Notes under the pieces: model-generated
Databases searched by the model: none
What the model was told of the DNA's origin: nothing
What the model saw: only the letters and a program-made list of their open reading frames with translations
Position numbers and translations under genes: made by a program
Part shown: positions 1 through 9,595 of the stretch, piece by piece
Layout of the letters: each line of letters begins with the position of its first letter
How positions within the stretch are numbered: position 1 is the first letter of the stretch
NCBI GenBank assembly: GCA_963975425.1
Contig: CAXBGS010000002.1
Coordinates: forward strand, 62,001 to 126,000
Origin: CAXBGS01 sp963975425
GTDB lineage: Bacteria; Planctomycetota; Planctomycetia; Pirellulales; Pirellulaceae
DNA length: 64,000 bases
Reading direction: 5' to 3'

Positions 1-752
1 AGATATGCCCCTTTGAAGGTTGCCGAGTAATACTCACCACCCTGATGGGACAAAGGCTGATACGGATTTATCTCCGGCGTCAGACCAGGTTTTGCGCCGT
101 GATAAGAAAGATATCCCATCTGCCGAGCGTTTTCGTATTCCCGTTCAATGTCCTCTCGCAAGGCGTCACTGGCGTCAACGTCAGCACCCTCGGCAATACA
201 CATCACAGGCCGTCGACCTCGGCCATGCTGCGATACCATCAATAGATGAGCTTGTTCCAGCGTGGCAACATCGTCGAGGTCGGGAAAGATCGTTTGCAGA
301 TTTTCCTGCCTGACAGGAAACGAACCGTTGCGATTCTGGTTACCCGTTGAGATCGACGATTCGTCTTGAAAGTAAGTCGCAAATTCAATGTACTTCGCCT
401 GCAGTGACCACTTTCCATTGACGTTTGCGTAAAACACGCACGCGACTGCGGCGCACAACTTCTGATGATTGACGAAAAGGGCCAACATGGCGGTCACATT
501 TGGCGTCGGCGAAGGAAGCAGATAGGTGCCTTGGTTCATGTAGTCGATTGCGTGCATCGATTCATGCGAGTCGTAAAAATACGACTGCACGTCCGTGGGA
601 AGCGGCACCGTTTCATCGGCCTTTTCAATATTGGGATGCGCCTCCAATCGAAAAGTCAGCCAGATCAACAATGGTGTGGCCAGGAAGTAGGCGACAGGGA
701 TCAGCCAAATCCACCATTTCCCAAGAAAAGAAAAAGCATCCAGCACGTCCAT
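1..752 (-). CDS. membrane-anchored hypothetical protein, C-terminus cut by window edge
   Basis: An open frame runs from an ATG at 752 on the minus strand to the window edge without a stop, giving about 250 residues. The protein begins MDVLDAFSFLGKWWIWLIP and has a hydrophobic helix at about residues 12-34 (Trp-rich, ending LLIWLTF). The rest is soluble with no motif I recognise. The start is fixed because an in-frame TGA lies a few codons upstream and an AAGAAG purine tract precedes the ATG. It begins 31 nt after the stop of the BatA/VWA gene, so it is probably the third gene of that operon. Function unknown; the operon suggests an envelope role. The true length cannot be seen. Confidence 0.75.
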   Translation of the reverse strand, partial: MDVLDAFSFLGKWWIWLIPVAYFLATPLLIWLTFRLEAHPNIEKADETVPLPTDVQSYFYDSHESMHAIDYMNQGTYLLPSPTPNVTAMLALFVNHQKLCAAVACVFYANVNGKWSLQAKYIEFATYFQDESSISTGNQNRNGSFPVRQENLQTIFPDLDDVATLEQAHLLMVSQHGRGRRPVMCIAEGADVDASDALREDIEREYENARQMGYLSYHGAKPGLTPEINPYQPLSHQGGEYYSATFKGAY

Positions 753-783
753 CGGCCTACTTCTTGCGTAAGGGGATCATCGA

Positions 784-2754
784 TTAGGCAACGCGTTTGG
801 AGTACACCCACCATTCCGTTGCCAGCAGACCTAGCATTGCGACCAATAACCATCGCCAATACTCGTGCCGATCCTCGATGCCGGATAGGGTCGCCGTGAC
901 TTCTTCGTATCCCATTTCGACTGCGGGTGCGACGGACAATTCACTTTCACGAGCGTCGAACAGATTGATCGCGAACAGATCGACCAATCGATCGTTGTTT
1001 TCCACTTGGTAGTTTCCGGTTTCGTCGGTTGAAACGATTTCAATGATTCCAGACGGTCCGGCGACTTGCGTTTCCGTGTTGCCGCTAATGCGTTTTACCT
1101 CGACTTGATCGATCGCACTTTCCAATCGCAGGCGGACCGTTTCACCCGGTCGATACGACGGTGCACCGCTCGCCTCGGCGGCTCCGGCGAGATGGCGCAG
1201 GACGTTCAGGATGAATACCGGCCATGAGCGTTCGGCATACCAGTTCGTATTTGTTTGCGAATTGCCATCCTCATCACTCGAGATGACTTCGAACCCGAGC
1301 ACCAAATCTTGATAGCCGTCGCGCGGGGCGATTGACAGCACCGATCCGATGTCGGCGCCGGCCAACTCTGTTGTTCCCGGCGGCCCCTCGACCGCACGTC
1401 CGCTAAAGATCAACAGTGAAAAGAGTTCCAAGTACCTCATGATCGGGTGCGTTCGGTCCAAGTCGATCAAAACAACCTGGCCCGGATCGGTTGCCCATTT
1501 CCACCCTTGCGTTGGCAAGTCGCCGATAAAGAACGTATTGGTGGGCGGCATTTCTTTCGGCGAACATCGATCGAAAATCATCAAATCATCAACCGCCGCG
1601 GCGGACCGCTTGCGGTACTCGTCCGATTCCAAATAGCTGGGCGACACGAACTCGGCGATACAGATTTTGGCAGCCTTTTCTGTGGTTAGCCCCAATTCCA
1701 GCGGCGCGTTGCCGGGCGTCACCACCAAGACCGACACGGTTCGCAGAGGAGTCAGTCCGGCAAAGGCGACGTTGTCCAGAGCCAAGTCGTCGTCGATATC
1801 TAACATCAGACGCAAAGAAACGGCGTCTTCAGCATCAAGAGTGAAAGACAGCCCGGTTTGTTCCCCCGGCTCCAGAGTCACTGCTGAGGCATCGATCAAT
1901 TCATCGCCTAGAAAAAGCGACGCGGTGGCCTCGACCATGGTCGCGCCGGTGTTCACGACGGTCGCAAACGCCTGAACCTCGCTCGGTTGTTCGACATTCC
2001 GCTCGGCAGAAAACGCAGTGATCCCTACGTTGCTGGGCTGATCCGAACCGATCGCAAAGTACTGCGGAATCAAATTCCCTAAGTTGAACTCGGTGACCGT
2101 TTGAAACCCACCATCACTGTACAGCATTAGATCGGCGGGCATCGCATCAGCAACTTGGACATCGTTGACGTCGCCGACTTGGCTGCTGCGACGCGGATTC
2201 GCCAGACCATCGGCGGCTCGCAACGCGCCCAGCACGTCGGTGGACCGGTTTGTGACTTGTGCGCGACCGAGAGCGTCACGCAGTCGGCGTCGATCCGAGG
2301 TAAATGACTGCAGGACTTCGGCGCGGTCGCTAAAGGTCACCAGCATTGCCGTATCGGAATCGGTCATCGCATCGATTTGATCTCCGATCAATCGCCGCGC
2401 CTTTTCAAAACGGTTGGAATCATCATCCACATCCGTCGCTTGCATGCTGGCCGATGTGTCCAACAAGAACACCATTCGACCTTGCCCCGATGATTCACCG
2501 CGTATTCCCGGACGCAACAACGCAAGTGCGGCCATCACGACCGCCAACAATTGCAGAAACAACAACAAGCTGCGCCGCAACCGCTGCAGCAGACTATTGA
2601 CGTGCAAATCCTCGATCGTCCGCATCCACAAGTACGTACTGGGAACCTCAACGGGCTCGCGGCGCAGTTTCAAGAAATACAGCAGGATAATGCCCAGCGG
2701 CACCGATCCCATGACTGCCCATTGCCACGGCGATAACGCGGACACCCAACTCAT
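784..2754 (-). CDS. BatA/VWA-domain membrane protein
   Basis: A 656-residue inner-membrane protein of the BatA (aerotolerance-type) family. Two N-terminal helices (about 11-28 and 62-81) match the BatA N-terminal domain. A von Willebrand A domain follows, with the metal-site motif DTSAS at 99-103 and a later YSDGG segment. A further helix lies near the C-terminus (about 633-650). VWA domains of this group bind a divalent metal and mediate protein contacts, usually with a MoxR AAA+ ATPase. The start codon overlaps the stop of the upstream DUF58 gene as ATGA, so the two are probably translationally coupled. No MoxR gene is visible here; it may lie outside the window. The substrate of the complex is unknown. 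Confidence 0.85.
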   Translation of the reverse strand: MSWVSALSPWQWAVMGSVPLGIILLYFLKLRREPVEVPSTYLWMRTIEDLHVNSLLQRLRRSLLLFLQLLAVVMAALALLRPGIRGESSGQGRMVFLLDTSASMQATDVDDDSNRFEKARRLIGDQIDAMTDSDTAMLVTFSDRAEVLQSFTSDRRRLRDALGRAQVTNRSTDVLGALRAADGLANPRRSSQVGDVNDVQVADAMPADLMLYSDGGFQTVTEFNLGNLIPQYFAIGSDQPSNVGITAFSAERNVEQPSEVQAFATVVNTGATMVEATASLFLGDELIDASAVTLEPGEQTGLSFTLDAEDAVSLRLMLDIDDDLALDNVAFAGLTPLRTVSVLVVTPGNAPLELGLTTEKAAKICIAEFVSPSYLESDEYRKRSAAAVDDLMIFDRCSPKEMPPTNTFFIGDLPTQGWKWATDPGQVVLIDLDRTHPIMRYLELFSLLIFSGRAVEGPPGTTELAGADIGSVLSIAPRDGYQDLVLGFEVISSDEDGNSQTNTNWYAERSWPVFILNVLRHLAGAAEASGAPSYRPGETVRLRLESAIDQVEVKRISGNTETQVAGPSGIIEIVSTDETGNYQVENNDRLVDLFAINLFDARESELSVAPAVEMGYEEVTATLSGIEDRHEYWRWLLVAMLGLLATEWWVYSKRVA

Positions 2755-3641
2755 CGGACCACCCCACGCTGACGCAGGTATTTCGTGACGATCGTCTCGA
2801 CCGGCGTGTCGGTCCGCACGGGAATGTAAACGATGCTGCGTTTACTGCAGAAATGTTTGACCGATCCGATGAACGATTGGACGGTCTCTTTGTACTTGTC
2901 CAAAACGTAGTTGTTGATGGTAATTTCCGCGGCGTCGCCGTCTTCGATATCGATCAACTTTCGGTCACCTCGCAGCGGAGGGTCGATTTCTTCCGGTGAC
3001 AGCACATGCATGATAAAAACGTCCATCCGGCGACCGATCAGCATCCGCAGCGCCGATTCGTAACCCTGCTTGTCCATCATGTCGGTCAACAGCACGACAA
3101 TTCCGGTGCCTGAATTGCGAACGGCAAAATCTTTGACGCCTTCATATAGCGAAATGTTGTGCCCACTCTCGACACTGTCCAAATACGCCAGCATCTTCCA
3201 TAGGCTCGCGCGGCCACGTAGCACCGGTGCCCTCCGCCCTTCGGCCCCCAGAGCGGCGACGCTGACACGGTCGGCGCGACACAATCCGACATAGCCAAGC
3301 GCCGCGGCCAACTGTTTGGCCACGTGCAACTTGGTCGGATCGCCAAAATTCATTGATTCGCTGGCGTCGACCAATGCATAGAAGTGCAAATCCTCTTCTT
3401 CTTGAAAGAGTTTCAAGAACAGATGGTCCAGGCGAGCGTACAAATTCCAGTCAATCAGCCGCAAATCATCGCCGGGCACGTAGGAGCGAAAGTCGGCGAA
3501 TTCAACGCTTTGCCCCTTGCGCCGACTTCGCCGTTCACCCTTGATTTGACCGCGAAAGACTTTTCGCGAAACCAATTCCAAACGTTCCAGCCGCGCGAGC
3601 AACTCTGGTGGCAGCAACGACGTGGCAGCAGATGTCGGCAT
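2751..3641 (-). CDS. DUF58 domain protein (VWA-like, MoxR-operon type)
   Basis: About 296 residues starting MPTSAATSLLPPELLARLE. It carries the DUF58 core (FADFRSYVPGDDLRLIDWN near residues 55-75) followed by a VWA-like fold with the metal-site motif DASES. DUF58 proteins accompany BatA-type and MoxR proteins and are thought to act in assembly or stress functions at the membrane. The frame extends upstream to 4178, but that would run into the divergent gene at 3958 and adds non-homologous sequence. The ATG at 3641 gives the usual family length. Its stop overlaps the BatA/VWA start by four bases. Confidence 0.88.
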   Translation of the reverse strand: MPTSAATSLLPPELLARLERLELVSRKVFRGQIKGERRSRRKGQSVEFADFRSYVPGDDLRLIDWNLYARLDHLFLKLFQEEEDLHFYALVDASESMNFGDPTKLHVAKQLAAALGYVGLCRADRVSVAALGAEGRRAPVLRGRASLWKMLAYLDSVESGHNISLYEGVKDFAVRNSGTGIVVLLTDMMDKQGYESALRMLIGRRMDVFIMHVLSPEEIDPPLRGDRKLIDIEDGDAAEITINNYVLDKYKETVQSFIGSVKHFCSKRSIVYIPVRTDTPVETIVTKYLRQRGVVR

Positions 3642-3957
3642 GAACGAAATTACCTGGGGATGAACGCCGTCGATGTCAGCTCGATGGACCGATGTCAGCT
3701 CTGGGAACCAGTGTAGCGGAGTCGGTCGGGGTGCGAAACGAAAGGAGACCCCACGAAAAAATCTGTGGTTTTGCAAAATTCTTGAACGGACGCTCAGGTC
3801 GCTTGCCACTATTACTGTAAACACTGGACGCGATCGCAATCGAACCAGGGTCATCCGCCGGTCACGTCGGAATCGACCAATACTGGATTGACCAATGCTG
3901 GCCATGCCACATCGCTGCGGCGATCGCTGACGATTTGAATCACTTGAGAACAAAATC
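3642..3957. promoter_or_regulatory. divergent intergenic region
   Basis: About 316 bases between the DUF58 operon (minus) and the regulator-like gene at 3958 (plus). It must contain both promoters, but no convincing sigma-70 or sigma-54 boxes could be picked by eye. No gene was recognised in it. Confidence 0.4.
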
Positions 3958-6408
3958 ATGCGTTTAACACTTCGCACGCTGCTGGCGTACCTTGACAACA
4001 CGCTTGAACCGCAAGACGCCGAGGTTTTGCGAGCCAAATTGACCGAAAGCGGATTTGCGACGCAATTGGTCCAGCGGATTCGTGCGTCACTGGTCAATCC
4101 CAACCTGGCGGCGCCCGACCCGAGTGCGGCGGCGCCGATCGAAGATGCCAACGCTATGTGCGAATACTTGGACAGCACGTTAAGCGCTGAACAGGTCGCG
4201 GAAATCGAACGCGCCTGTTTGGAATCGGAAACGCACCTGGCCGAAGTCGCGGCGTGCCACCAGATCTTAACAATGGTGCTGGGACAGCCGGCCGAAGTCT
4301 CCCAGCAATTGCGGCGACGAGTTTATGAACTTCCCGATCGCGAATTGAAAGACATTCCAACATCGGGCAGCTTTTCATCGTTGGCGATTCCCGGAGATCA
4401 GTCCAACGCATTCGGCAGCGATTTACCGACCGCCGATGCGCCGATCACCGGCAACGACGATATTCCGACGCTCGATCAGCCGCTGACCGCAGCCGGTGAG
4501 ACCGTCCACCCAGGTGAACCGGTGACGCCGGTCGGCCCCGCAGATTCGGGTGTCTCCGACGCGCCAACGCGTTTGCGGCAAGCCGGCTCGATTTCCGGCA
4601 GCGACCCCGCCATCGCTGGCGAGCGATCCGCAGGAACGATTGGCCGATCGGACATGTACGGCGGATCAATTCGCCCGTCGCGAATCACGCCATGGCTCGT
4701 GTCGTTGGCACTAGCCGCTGTGTTGCTGTTCGCACTTGCTCAGATTTTCTCGCCGTTGCTTCGAAATCGCACAGCAAAGCTGGATAGCGACGCGATCACC
4801 ACCGACGAAATTGTCGTTGCACCTGAGAACGCACCGCCGATGGTCGTTGTCGAAACGGTCCCCTCCGATGCCGACAGTGCGACGACCGTCGAATCGTTGC
4901 CGCCGCCTGATGCAGCTTTGATCGAGACCGCCGAACCGGATCCAGCGAGCCCGCCTGCCGAATCATCGGTCGCCGCGAAATCAGCCCCCGAAACGTCCGA
5001 GCCTGGTGATGGCGATGCGACGGACTCCGTCGATATGTCGCCCGCGGCCACGGAGACGGTCGATAGCCTCGCGCCACCGATTCCAGCGGGTCTGGCGTCG
5101 GAAATCGGCGGGGCGAACGATCCGGTCATGAAACCTCTGCCGGCAAACGATGGCAACGACGCGATGCCCGTCCCCAGCGAATCCGATCTCGGTGATGCTC
5201 CGCCGGTTCCCGGATCCGCAGACGCCGAAACGCCCAGCCCTGACATCGATACGGCGCCGGCTGCGGACCCCAAAGCCAAGCGTAAGGTCGCGAAAGTACT
5301 AAGCGAATCGACGTTGATGGTCGGTCGATTCAAAGACGGCGATTGGGTTCGCCTGAAACAGAACGATACCGTGGGGGCAGGCGTTTCGATCGCCTGTGCG
5401 CCACTATTTCAAGGCCACATGACTTCAGAAGCGGGTGTGGACATCATGCTGGTGGGAGCCACCAATGTCGCCTGGGAAACCGGAAGTTTGGATGCAACGT
5501 TGTCCATCGAAAACGGACGCGTCTTGATCGGGTCACTCGAACCGGATGTGGCGATCGGGCTCCGCCTGGGCGACGCCAACCTGGAACTGAGGTTTGCCGA
5601 TCCGGAAGCGGTTATCGCGATCATACGTTCGCATTTCCGCGCTCCTGGTTTTGATCCACTTCGTGACGAGAATCATCTGCCAACATCGACCATTCTGGCA
5701 GTGCAAGGAGACACAGAATTAGTCCTTGATGGTGCGGCAACCACGCTTTCTACGGGCGACCAATGGACGATGCGAGGCGCGGGCCCTGCCGCTGTCGAAG
5801 CCTCGGAAGAACCACCGGCATGGATCGAGAATCCCGACGCCGAGCAGGAAGAGGTCTACACACTCGCCCGTGACACCTTGCTGGAACTGATCGACAGCGA
5901 CCAGCCGATCGTTACCTCGCTTCATGAGGCAACGATGTTTCGACGCAGCGAGGTCGCTGCCCTGGCGGGTCGGTCGCTGCTGACCATGGGCATCGGCGAC
6001 GTATACTTCGGTGGAGACGGATTGCTAAGCCAAGTCAACCAACGGAATTACTGGCCCGATCACTATCGAGCACTGATGCAAGCGGTCAATCGAGGTGCCG
6101 AAGGGGCGAGCAAATTGTTTGCCGACGTCCAAGCCATGGAATCGGCGGACGCAGACGTCATCATCCGGTTGCTGGTCGGATACTCACAGAAACAACTTGT
6201 CGAAGGCAGCGACGAACAGTTGGTCAAGTTTCTCGATTCGAACTCAATGGCAGTACGGGTTCTGGCCCGCGAGAATTTGCGCACCATCACGGGACTCTCT
6301 TTGAATTTCAAGGCCGAACAAAATAACCCCGTTCGACGTGCCCCAGAAATTAAAAAGTGGGCAGTCCGCTTGCGTAAAGGCGATATTCGCTGGCAACCGC
6401 AATCATAG
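3958..6408 (+). CDS. membrane-anchored regulator-like protein (anti-sigma-like N-terminus, FecR-like region)
   Basis: An 816-residue protein. The first about 115 residues hold two similar helical units (LLAYLDNTLEPQDAE and CEYLDSTLSAEQVAE), each resembling the YLD...E core of anti-sigma-factor zinc-finger domains. The second keeps only part of a His/Cys signature (ETHL...ACHQ). A Pro/Asp-rich linker leads to one transmembrane helix at about 245-266. A long acidic Pro/Ala/Glu linker follows to about 440. Next is a region (about 450-565) whose GDWVRLKQNDTV and later VAIGLRLGDANLELRF resemble FecR-type beta domains. The last about 180 residues are helical. A link to envelope signalling is inferred from this layout only. 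No sigma-factor gene is adjacent. Confidence 0.7.
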   Translation: MRLTLRTLLAYLDNTLEPQDAEVLRAKLTESGFATQLVQRIRASLVNPNLAAPDPSAAAPIEDANAMCEYLDSTLSAEQVAEIERACLESETHLAEVAACHQILTMVLGQPAEVSQQLRRRVYELPDRELKDIPTSGSFSSLAIPGDQSNAFGSDLPTADAPITGNDDIPTLDQPLTAAGETVHPGEPVTPVGPADSGVSDAPTRLRQAGSISGSDPAIAGERSAGTIGRSDMYGGSIRPSRITPWLVSLALAAVLLFALAQIFSPLLRNRTAKLDSDAITTDEIVVAPENAPPMVVVETVPSDADSATTVESLPPPDAALIETAEPDPASPPAESSVAAKSAPETSEPGDGDATDSVDMSPAATETVDSLAPPIPAGLASEIGGANDPVMKPLPANDGNDAMPVPSESDLGDAPPVPGSADAETPSPDIDTAPAADPKAKRKVAKVLSESTLMVGRFKDGDWVRLKQNDTVGAGVSIACAPLFQGHMTSEAGVDIMLVGATNVAWETGSLDATLSIENGRVLIGSLEPDVAIGLRLGDANLELRFADPEAVIAIIRSHFRAPGFDPLRDENHLPTSTILAVQGDTELVLDGAATTLSTGDQWTMRGAGPAAVEASEEPPAWIENPDAEQEEVYTLARDTLLELIDSDQPIVTSLHEATMFRRSEVAALAGRSLLTMGIGDVYFGGDGLLSQVNQRNYWPDHYRALMQAVNRGAEGASKLFADVQAMESADADVIIRLLVGYSQKQLVEGSDEQLVKFLDSNSMAVRVLARENLRTITGLSLNFKAEQNNPVRRAPEIKKWAVRLRKGDIRWQPQS

Positions 6409-6519
6409 CGGTCGACTGAATCGCCATAGCGTTAATCCTCTGGCGCGAATCCCCTCGCCCGCTGGCAGCCATTTCCGTAAGCTACTCGCATCATTAACCC
6501 TACGCGAGTGAGACGTTTC

Positions 6520-7974
6520 ATGGCTGATTCCATCGTGATCTTTGGTGCTTCGGGCGACCTGACCAGCCGCAAGCTGATCCCGGCACTCTATATCTTGTTC
6601 AAGAAAGGTCGCTTGGACGAAGGAACACGCGTCGTGGGCGTCTCTCGCAGCCGATTCGAGAACGAACAGTGGCGAAGCTCTCTGCGAGAGACGACGTCAA
6701 AATTCGCGGGCGATGACTTCGATGCCGAAACGTGGGATGCGTTCAGCGCCAACGTCTATTACCACGCCGGCGACATCAAGAATCCTGACGATTTCAAAGA
6801 ACTCGCCGATGCGCTGACCAAAATCGAAGGTTCCAGCCCAGGCGGACGCGTCTATTATCTGTCCACGATGCCGCAGTTATACGAAGAGGCGATCAAGCAA
6901 CTCGGCGCCGCGGGACTGGCCGACGACCGCGATGGGTTTCGACGTGTCATCATTGAGAAACCTTTTGGTACCGACCTGAAAACAGCGCAAGCGCTGAACC
7001 ACTCGATTCATGGCGTGTTTCGCGAAGATCAGATCTATCGTATCGACCACTATCTTGGCAAAGAAACGGTCCAAAACATCTTTGCGTTGCGTTTTGCCAA
7101 CAGCATTTTCGAGCCGATCTGGAACCGCAACTTCGTCGATCATGTTCAAATCACGGTGGCGGAAGAAGTTGTCATTGGCCGCCGTGCCGGTTACTACGAC
7201 ACGTCGGGCATCTTGCGAGACATGTTTCAAAACCACATCTTGCAGCTGATGATGATCACAGCCATGGAACCACCGGCTCGATACGATTCATCCCTGGTGC
7301 GTGACGAAAAGGTCAAAGTCCTGCATAGCGTCCGAAAAATGACCGGCGGCGACTTTGCGGCCAACACGGTCCGTGGTCAATACAAAGGCTATCTTGACGA
7401 AGAAGGTGTCCCACCGGACAGCCAAACCGAAACCTACGCGGTGCTGAAACTGTACTGCGATAACTGGCGATGGAAAGGCGTGCCATTCTATCTTCGAAGC
7501 GGCAAAGGCATGTCTTGTCGAACGACACAAATCGTGATCCAGTTCAAACAGGTGCCGCACATTCTGTTCGGCGAAAAGATGCGGGAACCACTGGGCAACC
7601 GCCTGGTGATTCAAGTGCAACCGGCCGAAGGCATCCAATTGCATTTCGAAACCAAGGTGCCTGATTCAGAAATGAAGACACGCACGAGCACGCTGGATTT
7701 TGATTTCCGTCAAGCTTCGGGCGGGTCGATGCCGGACGCCTACCAACGCCTATTGCTTGATTCGATCACGGGCGACGCAAGTTTGTTTGCGCGCAGCGAT
7801 GAGGTCGAACTGGCGTGGAGCATCATCGATCCCATCATCGCGGCTTGGCGAAGCCCCGCGGCGCCATCGTTGTACCCTTACGAATCTGGATTCTGGGGGC
7901 CAACCGAAGCGTCCGAGTGGATGGGCAAACAGAAACGCGAATGGTTTGATGTGTGCCCGGTGTTGAGCAAATAA
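6520..7974 (+). CDS. zwf: glucose-6-phosphate 1-dehydrogenase
   Basis: A 484-residue cytoplasmic enzyme that oxidises glucose 6-phosphate to 6-phosphogluconolactone with NADP+ and opens the oxidative pentose phosphate pathway. The dinucleotide-binding motif GASGDLT is at 9-15. The family active-site signature RIDHYLGKE lies at 174-182 and contains the catalytic-dyad His and substrate Lys. Length matches the family (about 480-500). The ATG at 6520 is chosen because the Rossmann strand starts directly after it; an in-frame GTG at 6508 is possible. No 6-phosphogluconolactonase or gnd neighbour is present. Transaldolase lies 17 kb away. Confidence 0.97.
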   Translation: MADSIVIFGASGDLTSRKLIPALYILFKKGRLDEGTRVVGVSRSRFENEQWRSSLRETTSKFAGDDFDAETWDAFSANVYYHAGDIKNPDDFKELADALTKIEGSSPGGRVYYLSTMPQLYEEAIKQLGAAGLADDRDGFRRVIIEKPFGTDLKTAQALNHSIHGVFREDQIYRIDHYLGKETVQNIFALRFANSIFEPIWNRNFVDHVQITVAEEVVIGRRAGYYDTSGILRDMFQNHILQLMMITAMEPPARYDSSLVRDEKVKVLHSVRKMTGGDFAANTVRGQYKGYLDEEGVPPDSQTETYAVLKLYCDNWRWKGVPFYLRSGKGMSCRTTQIVIQFKQVPHILFGEKMREPLGNRLVIQVQPAEGIQLHFETKVPDSEMKTRTSTLDFDFRQASGGSMPDAYQRLLLDSITGDASLFARSDEVELAWSIIDPIIAAWRSPAAPSLYPYESGFWGPTEASEWMGKQKREWFDVCPVLSK

Positions 7975-8296
7975 AGACATCATGCCGAGCGTTTTTTCGC
8001 ACCGCGATCAGCTGAGTACTTGTCCAGTCGCGGTGACGCGGTCCCTGGGCCGCTCGTCGTTGATGGCAATTGCCGTGATTCGCCGCGTTGGATTGAACGT
8101 GATTCGTCGCGTTGGATTGAAATCGCGTCGATCGATTCGCGCCCGCGCCTGATCTTTTGCCGGGACTTCCGAAACGAGACTCAGTAGAATATCTGCAGCT
8201 CAGTTATTCTAATGAACAGAGTGTTTTTCGACTCGCCGGCCGCCTGAACCGAATCGGCGGGCCGGACGCCTACCATCGCAAGAATATCAATTGCCC
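7975..8296. other. intergenic gap with 24-bp direct repeat
   Basis: About 320 bases between zwf and the first DUF1559 gene. It holds a two-copy tandem repeat (8075-8122) and presumably the DUF1559 promoter. No coding frame of credible composition was seen. Confidence 0.5.
8075..8122. repeat. tandem repeat, 2 x 24 bp
   Basis: Two adjacent 24-bp units, 8075-8098 and 8099-8122, both built on GTGATTCG-CGCGTTGGATTGAA. They differ at two positions. Intergenic, about 100 bp after zwf. Confidence 0.85.
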
Positions 8297-9595
8297 ATGC
8301 GAAACGCATCGCGAAACGCATTCACTCTCGTCGAACTGCTGGTCGTTATTGCGATCATCGGCGTGCTGGTTGGACTTCTGTTGCCGGCCGTCCAAGCGGC
8401 TCGTGAAGCAGCGCGACGGATGAGTTGCAGCAACAATTTCAAGCAAATCGGTCTGGCGATTCACAATTATCACTCGGCATACCGACAGCTTCCCGTCCAC
8501 ATGGGCGGAACAGGTTGGGCCGACCGAACGGGCAGCCCCTACATCGCATCCGCTGGGCCCTACCGAGGCGACTTCGTTGCGCCCACGGCTCACAACCGTC
8601 TTGAACTTAGTATGTTCGTGGGCCTAACACCGTTCATGGAACAACAAGCTCTGTGGCAGCAGATCAGCAACCCACTCGATCCACCGGATCCGGCAACAGG
8701 CATTGCGGACGGTCTGCCACCGTTTATCCAAGCGATGGGCCCGAATCCGCAAATGGGTCTCAGCGAGCACTCGATGGCCGGTCGCTATGATCCCTGGCTC
8801 ACGCAAATCCCGACCCTTCGCTGCCCCAGTGACCCGGGCACCGGATTACCCGCGCAAGGGCGAACCAACTACGCCGCCTGCCTTGGCGATGCGATCGATC
8901 AAACGCACAGCGGACTGGGTGCGGACGATGGATCGCGCGATACCAATGGCGGGCGTTCGCAAAAAGTTCAAGCGAGTTGTCGCGGAGTTTTTGTGGCTCG
9001 AAAATCTCAGGCGTTCCGCGACATTCTCGACGGACTATCCAATACCATCATCGCTGGCGAAATCGCGACGGACCTGGGCGACTTTGACACGCGAACCATT
9101 CCATTGCCGGTACGCGACGTGCATTCGGCCGACGTCCGAGACAACCCGTCGATGGGCATTCTATCAGTTGACCCGCTGCGTCCTCGGTTCTGGGATCCTT
9201 CCGTGACCGCAGCAATCGGATTGCGTGCGGGTCCCGAGGATCGGCGTGGCTATAAATGGGCCCATGGACGACCTTTGTTCACAGGTTTCCAAACCATCCT
9301 TCCACCGAATTCGGTGACACAGATTAATAATCGCGCCATCAGTTTCGGCGTCTTCTCAACATCCAGCCGACATGCCGGCGGCGCACACGTCTTGATGGCC
9401 GATGGAGCAGTCAAGTTCGTGACGGACTCCATTGAGTCAGGCAACGGTCAATTTCCAACCGTGTACATCAACGTATCGATGATGAACAGCAGTGATCTTG
9501 AACCGTCCAGCATCCCCGGCATGCAAAGCCCCTATGGTTTGTGGGGCGCCCTGGGCACACGGGCATCGAAAGAAACGATTGATCGAGACCTCTGA
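8297..9595 (+). CDS. DUF1559 prepilin-type protein (paralogue 1)
   Basis: A 432-residue protein of the planctomycete-expanded DUF1559 family. The N-terminus is a type IV pilin/pseudopilin leader: a basic leader, then FTLVELL with Glu at mature position 5, and a hydrophobic helix ending in LLPAVQAAREAARR. The C-terminal H-X9-DG motif (HAGGAHVLMADGAVKF) is intact. The ATG at 8297 is preferred over an upstream in-frame TTG at 8291. The family is probably exported by a type II/IV-like route; its role is unknown. The last codons sit in a 56-bp stretch identical to the paralogue at 10685-11959. Confidence 0.9.
   Translation: MRNASRNAFTLVELLVVIAIIGVLVGLLLPAVQAAREAARRMSCSNNFKQIGLAIHNYHSAYRQLPVHMGGTGWADRTGSPYIASAGPYRGDFVAPTAHNRLELSMFVGLTPFMEQQALWQQISNPLDPPDPATGIADGLPPFIQAMGPNPQMGLSEHSMAGRYDPWLTQIPTLRCPSDPGTGLPAQGRTNYAACLGDAIDQTHSGLGADDGSRDTNGGRSQKVQASCRGVFVARKSQAFRDILDGLSNTIIAGEIATDLGDFDTRTIPLPVRDVHSADVRDNPSMGILSVDPLRPRFWDPSVTAAIGLRAGPEDRRGYKWAHGRPLFTGFQTILPPNSVTQINNRAISFGVFSTSSRHAGGAHVLMADGAVKFVTDSIESGNGQFPTVYINVSMMNSSDLEPSSIPGMQSPYGLWGALGTRASKETIDRDL
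9527..9582 (+). repeat. 56-bp exact repeat, copy 1 (3' end of DUF1559 gene)
   Basis: Identical base for base to 11891-11946. It encodes the tail SPYGLWGALGTRASKETI. The two genes differ at many synonymous sites elsewhere, including in the highly conserved leader. Confidence 0.95.

Noticed and set aside
4740..5333. Minus-strand Ser/Gly/Ala-rich frame of 197 codons
   Set aside because: Antisense to the low-complexity linker of the 3958 gene; its apparent repeats mirror that linker.
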